NCBI GenBank assembly: GCA_033439685.1
Contig: JAUEDM010000004.1
Coordinates: 2,480,001-2,544,000, forward strand
Source: Apodospora peruviana
Lineage: Eukaryota > Ascomycota > Sordariomycetes > Sordariales > Lasiosphaeriaceae
Length of the DNA stretch: 64,000 nt
Direction of reading: 5' to 3'
Part shown: one piece after another, positions 59,514-64,000 of the stretch
How the letters are laid out: the number at the start of each line of letters is the position of its first letter
Numbering within the stretch: the stretch's first letter is position 1
Made by a program: the position numbers and the translations under genes
The notes under the pieces: generated by a model
Told to the model about the DNA's origin: nothing
The model's input: the letters and a program-made list of their open reading frames with translations, nothing else
Databases searched by the model: none

Positions 59514-61578
59514 ATGGGACGCCCCTTAGCAGCAGCCATCCACAATCTCCAAGTCGGGCAGCTATGGGGACGGATAACCAGCAACTATCGAAGCCTGTCG
59601 CCCATTGTTCCACAAATTCTGACAGCCATTGCTGCACTGGTACGTAGCGTCTAATACTGGCCAGCTTTCACCGCGCACCTTGCAATATTCTTTATGCCTT
59701 TGCTGTTCTCCTTTGCCGTATTTCTCCAATTAGCTAACAGATGTGATGGTTACTTTTCACTACTCGTTCAATATCAGCTCGTCAGCTATCTTGCCCTCCG
59801 AGCTATCTACAATGTATACTATCATCCCCTCTCCAAGTACCCCGGCCCGAAGCTTGCCGCCATGACGGACCTCTGGTGGGCTCGGGCCATGGTATCTGGG
59901 AGGTATCCGTGGATCATCGAGGCTGTCATCAAGCGATACGGTATGTCACGATCAATTGATATGCCCATTTCGGTGTTTCTTTTATACCCTGGCACTCGTA
60001 TATACCTGCTTACCGTTGTTGTGCCATCATCTAGGCCCCGTCGTCCGAATCGCCCCGAACGAGCTCGTTTTCCTCACGCCGCAGGCCGCGAAAGGTGATT
60101 GATGCACCGACATAGCGGAGGAATTTCCAGAGATGAAGACTTAGCTAACTCGCACTAATCCTGATGGATAAAAAGACATCTACCTGTCCCAAGAGAAAAG
60201 CATGGAGCTCTTTGTCCTGGTAGGCTACGACGCCCTCGACACGGGCGACGGTGGCATCGCCAACGAGACGGACCCCGTCCGCCACCGCGCAATCGCAAAG
60301 AAGCTCGCGCCCGCCTTCAGCACCAGGAACCTCAAGGCAAAAGAGGCGCCCATCTACAAGCATATCGACCTCTTTGTCCAGCGGATGAGGGAGCACGGCG
60401 GTGAAGGAAAGGGTGCCGAGATGAGGCGCTGGTGTGACTGGCTGGGTCTGGACCTGTCCGCGGATCTGACATATGGCGTCGATATGGGGCAAATGAGAAA
60501 CTGTGAGTAAAGAATCCTTTCGTCCCCCTTTCCGGTTGTTTCCACAGTTTCCGCCACAATTAACCTTGAGCTGGTCTTGGATCCTAACGTTTGGCCTCAA
60601 ACAAACGCAGTAAAAGACTCGATGCTCCTAACCGCCGCCATGAAGATGAACCTCGTCGTCACCATGAGCACGATCACGCGAAAGATCCCACTCCTGACCC
60701 CGCTGACGTACCTCTGCATCCCCCCGTCGATCCTCTTCCTAATGCCCAAGCTCATCCGGAACAACTCCCAAGACGTCAAGGACCGGATCGCACGCCGGGG
60801 CAAGACGGACCATCTCGACTACTTTGAGCATCTCATCCCAGCTGACGCAGACGACAAGACCGGCGCCGCTCTACCTCACGGCACCAAGAAAGAGCTGTAT
60901 ACCATTGAGAACATCGCGGCCCAGCTGATGCTAGCGGGGTGGCAACCCGTGGCGGGCCAGTTTTACGCACTACTGCTCTTTTTGCTCGGCGAGGCAACAG
61001 CGTACAAGACCCTGGTCGAGGAGATTCGGGGCGCTGCAGCCTTCAAGCGGTACGACGATATTACGCTCGAGGCGGTCGGCGAGCTCAAGTACCTCCACGC
61101 CTGCGTGCAGGAAAGCCTGCGGCTGCACCCGGAGACTGGCGATGGCCTCCCGCGCGTCAGCCCCGGTGCCGTCATCGACGGGTCCTACGTCCCGCCCGGG
61201 GTGGTGTGCCAGATCGCCTACTTTGCGGCGCACAGGAGCGAGAGATACTTTACCGATCCGTTGATGTTTAGGCCGGAGCGGTGGTTAAAGCCCGACCATC
61301 CGAGGTACGATGCCAGGTACAAGGACGATGATCTGAGGGCGTCTCGGCCGTTCAGCCAGGGCCCGAGGGGGTGTCCCGGGGGTGCGATCGCGTCGGCCGT
61401 GGTGAGACTGTTTACCGCTCGGGTGCTCTGGGAGTTTGATCTGGAGCCGGGTGTGCCCGGACCGGCAGGGTTGCCGGTGTTTGAAAGGGATTTCAGGTAC
61501 ATGAATACCTGGGATAGGAGACCGGAGCTTTGGGTAAAGTTCAAGCCTGTTAAGGAGGGATTAACGGCTCGTGAGTGA
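59514..61578 (+). CDS. Cytochrome P450 (cluster, second)
   Basis: Heme-thiolate monooxygenase, likely a tailoring enzyme of the cluster. My model is join(59514..59639, 59778..59940, 60035..60094, 60176..60502, 60611..61578), 547 aa. The N-terminal anchor is LSPIVPQILTAIAALLVSYLAL across the first intron, followed by YYHPLSKYPGPK. The I-helix reads LAGWQPVAG and so lacks the usual Asp/Thr pair. ExxR is ESLR, and PERW and the heme loop FSQGPRGCPGG are intact. The C-terminal third matches the first P450 closely (FRPERWLKPDHPRYDARY against FRPERWLAPTHARYDGSF). Both genes share the phase-0 intron just after the anchor, so they look like old paralogues. The odd I-helix may point to a reaction other than plain hydroxylation. 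Confidence 0.9.
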
Positions 61579-62072
61579 TAGATCCTACCTCGATACCTTA
61601 GGTACCTGGGTAGGTAGCCTGAGGCCCTAATGGTAATGATTGTATGAGTAAGTGGGTGAAAAATGAGTGAGTGAGTGAGTGAGAATGCATGCGTAAGATA
61701 AGTAGCGTAAAAACCAGCGATCCAGACTGTTTCCTCAAGGCTGAAGGCGGTCGTGAAGGGGCCATATTGAAGCGCTGCAGTACCCGCCGTGTTGTGAGGT
61801 TCTTTACCATTGCCTTTTGAGGTTACATGTAAGTGAAAAATAGAGATGTGCAGTCGCGACAAATTTGCAGCAGGCAAAGTCTGGCAATTTGAAATCTAAT
61901 TGGATAGGAGAATACTGTTTGGAGATTTCCCGATTAGGAAATCGAACTCCGATCCAACCAGCAGACAACCCGTCGGTTCCTGCGGAATGGCCTCTGTGCC
62001 ACGAGGTTCAAATCCTCCCAAGTCCACATAAACAAAAATAAAAGGTGAAAAGCAGAGACAGGTGAAACAACA
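61579..62072. other. Intergenic, 3' of P450 and 5' of exporter
   Basis: A GAGT array lies at about 61664-61684 and a weak tRNA-like signal on the minus strand at 61937-62001. No protein gene. Confidence 0.5.
61937..62001 (-). repeat. Weak tRNA-like (SINE-type) signal
   Basis: On the minus strand an A-box-like TGGCACAGAGGC (62001-61990) precedes a B-box-like GGAGTTCGATTTCC (61950-61937) at about the right spacing. I cannot fold a convincing cloverleaf, so a degenerate SINE is more likely than a tRNA gene. Confidence 0.25.
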
Positions 62073-64000
62073 ATGAGCATGTTGGCTCAGCCAAAAATAC
62101 CTCCCCGTATAGTAATACCCAGTCAAAGGAGACCCTCCATGACCATGAGTGCTGCTAGCGACCTGAAGTCGGAGGCGAAAACGAAGCCATCAAGTCAACT
62201 CGGCAACCCCGATACCAAAAAGGAGCCCGCCAGGGACATGATAGCTGCAGCGGATATAGACGATGGTGAACAAGACGACTTCCACCCAGGACCCCGTCTC
62301 TGGGCAATCATCATCGGACTTGGCGTGACCGGGCTCCTCACGGCGCTGGAGAACACGGTCGTTACGGTGGCTATGCCCTACATCATCTCCGACCTGGCCA
62401 TGGGTGACGACTACGTGTGGGTGACCAACGCCTTCTTCGTCTGCAGCGCGGCCGTCCAGCCCCTGGTGGGCCAGCTGGCCAACGTCTTCGGCCGGAGATG
62501 GATTATGCTGGCCAGCGTGGCCGTGTTCGCGCTCGGGAGTGGCATCTGCGGCGGCGCGGCAACGGGGGCCATGATGATTGCCGGGCGCGCGGTTCAGGGT
62601 CTTGGATCGGGCGGGATAGGGTTGTTGAATGGTGAGTTTTTTTTTTTTTTTTTTTTTTTTTTTAGTTTTTTTTTTTCTCTTCTTACGAATCTGGAAACCA
62701 AAAACTGATCGGCGAGTCTCATCAGAAATCATTGTCTCCGACCTGGTTCCCCTCCGTTACAGGGGAAACTACATCGGCGTGATCCTGTCCATCTACGGAG
62801 TCGGCACAACCCTGGGCCCCTTCATCGGAGGCTCCATCGTGGCCACGACGACCTGGCGCTGGATCTTTTACCTCAACCTCCCCATTGCCGGCGCTTCCCT
62901 CGCCCTCTTGTTTGTCTTCCTCCGGGTCAACTATCGGAGGGACATGACGTTTGCCGAAAAGGTTCGGCGCATCGACCTCCTGGGCAACGGTGTCTTGGTC
63001 GCTTCGACCGTATCCATTCTGTACGCACTTGCTTACGCCGGGGCCAGTTACAGCTGGCAAGATTGGCATGTGCTTGTGCCTCTGTTGGTTGGGTTCCTGG
63101 GCATCTTTCTCTTTGCCTACACCCAGGCTGGCGGCGGCTGGTTGACCGCTGCCGAGCCCGTGATGCCGCCTCGGCTGTTCAAGGGTCGAACTGCCATCAT
63201 CGTGAGCATCAATACGTTCATCAACTCGGCCTTGACGTTTTGGGCCGTCTTCTTCCTGGTACGTATAAGTCGCTTATATCAATGATCGCGCTTGCCATGA
63301 CTGACTTGGCCTCGAACAGCCCGTTTTCTTCCAGGCCGTTCTCCTCTTTGGGCCTCAGCACGCAGGCGTAGCCCTCCTGCCCATGTCCCTGGTAGCCATT
63401 CCCGGTGCAGCTCTGGCAGCAGCAGCAATAAGCCGGTGGGGGCGTTATAAGCCGGTCCACGTGGTTGGGTTCGCCATCTTCATGCTCGGCCTCGGCCTGT
63501 TCACCCTCCAGGACCCGGTATCAAGCACGGCGCAGTGGGCTTCTTATCAGTGCATCTGCGCCCTGGGCGGTGGTGTCCTGCTCAACTCGCAGCTGCCAGC
63601 CTTTCAGAGCACTGTTCCCGAGAGGGATCAAGCGGCGGCCTCGGCTGCTTGGAGCTTTATACGGAGTGTCGGGTGGGTATGGGGCGTTGCTATCCCAGCG
63701 AGTATCTTCAACAGCCGGATCGGGGAGTTGGTTGGCTCGGGGCTGATTTCAGATCCCGTGGCGGCAAAAATGTTGGCTACTGGGGGAGCATATGGCGCGG
63801 CGTCGGCTGCGCAGGTTGAGCAGTTTCCGGACATGGTTCAAGCGGAGATGCGTTGGGTGTACACCCTCGCTTTACGTCGTGTCTTTCAGATATCGATAGC
63901 CTTTGCGGGGGTTGGGTTTCTGCTGTCCCTTTTCGAGGATGAGATTGTGCTTCGGAAGAGGCTGGATACCGAATTTGGGCTCAAGCATGAGAATGATCGG
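62073..64000 (+). CDS. MFS exporter, 14-TM (DHA2) type, partial
   Basis: Plasma-membrane drug/H+ antiporter-like transporter, probably exporting the cluster product and protecting the producer. Visible exons are 62073..62631, 62726..63258 and 63320..64000, in frame to the window edge. The 591 residues seen are likely nearly the whole protein (the family is usually 550-600 aa). After about 75 polar residues come helix 1 with LENTVVTVAMPYI, motif A GQLANVFGRRW, RAVQGLGSGGIG and motif C GVGTTLGPFIGGSI. These fit DHA2. The C-terminus reaches DEIVLRKRLDTEFGLKHEN, like the usual end of such proteins, so the stop should lie just past 64000. The first intron carries a long T-run (about 62638-62660), where length errors are likely. 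Confidence 0.9.

Noticed and set aside
61937..62001. A true tRNA gene on the minus strand
   Set aside because: Box-like motifs are present, but I cannot pair an acceptor stem or a proper anticodon arm. Kept only as a weak repeat signal.

Overview
The window is nuclear DNA of a filamentous ascomycete, most likely a Sordariomycete. The evidence is short GT..AG introns of about 45-130 bp, long intergenic spacers full of TACC/GGTA motifs, Gln/Pro/Ser-rich regulatory proteins, a LysM secreted protein, a Zn2Cys6 regulator and a reducing PKS-NRPS megasynthase. No bacterial-style operons, ribosome binding sites or CRISPR arrays are present. All exon structures were built by eye from reading frame, splice-site consensus and protein family logic. 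They are models, not transcript-supported.

Left half (1-34 kb), sparse and mixed. In order: a short-chain dehydrogenase (717-1666, +); a Pro/Ser-rich coiled-coil protein (4232-7027, +); a 1018-aa Gln-rich protein with two zinc fingers (11607-8240, -); an annexin with a Pro/Gly/Tyr-rich tail (16190-14573, -); a small secreted Ser/Thr-rich protein (17732-18460, +); a 2-oxoglutarate/Fe(II) oxygenase closely related to bacterial ethylene-forming enzyme, carrying a mitochondrial-type leader (20993-22442, +); a broken vWA-like gene (26691-25639, -); a secreted DUF1996 protein (27599-28746, +); a small F-box protein (29353-29060, -); a two-LysM secreted protein (31490-32255, +); and a frameshifted MYND-finger gene (33073-34296, +).

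Right half (35-64 kb), a biosynthetic gene cluster. One PKS-NRPS gene fills 49865-35113 on the minus strand: eight exons, about 4722 aa, ordered KS-AT-DH-cMT-(degenerate ER)-KR-ACP-C-A-PCP-R. It ends in an unexpected C-terminal hydrophobic segment. Next to it are a Zn2Cys6 regulator (53661-51822, -), a cytochrome P450 (56357-54343, -), a rhodopsin/Pth11-type integral membrane protein (58676-57184, -), a second, paralogous P450 (59514-61578, +) and an MFS exporter of the 14-TM type (62073 to the window edge, +).

Reading the cluster together: the regulator probably switches the set on. The megasynthase should make a C-methylated polyketide chain, couple it to an amino acid and release it through its R domain. 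The two P450s then oxidise the product and the transporter exports it. No trans-acting enoyl reductase, hydrolase or Diels-Alderase gene is visible; these may lie beyond 64 kb or be absent. A roughly 140-bp diverged repeat lies in inverted orientation at both sides of the megasynthase-regulator-P450 block.
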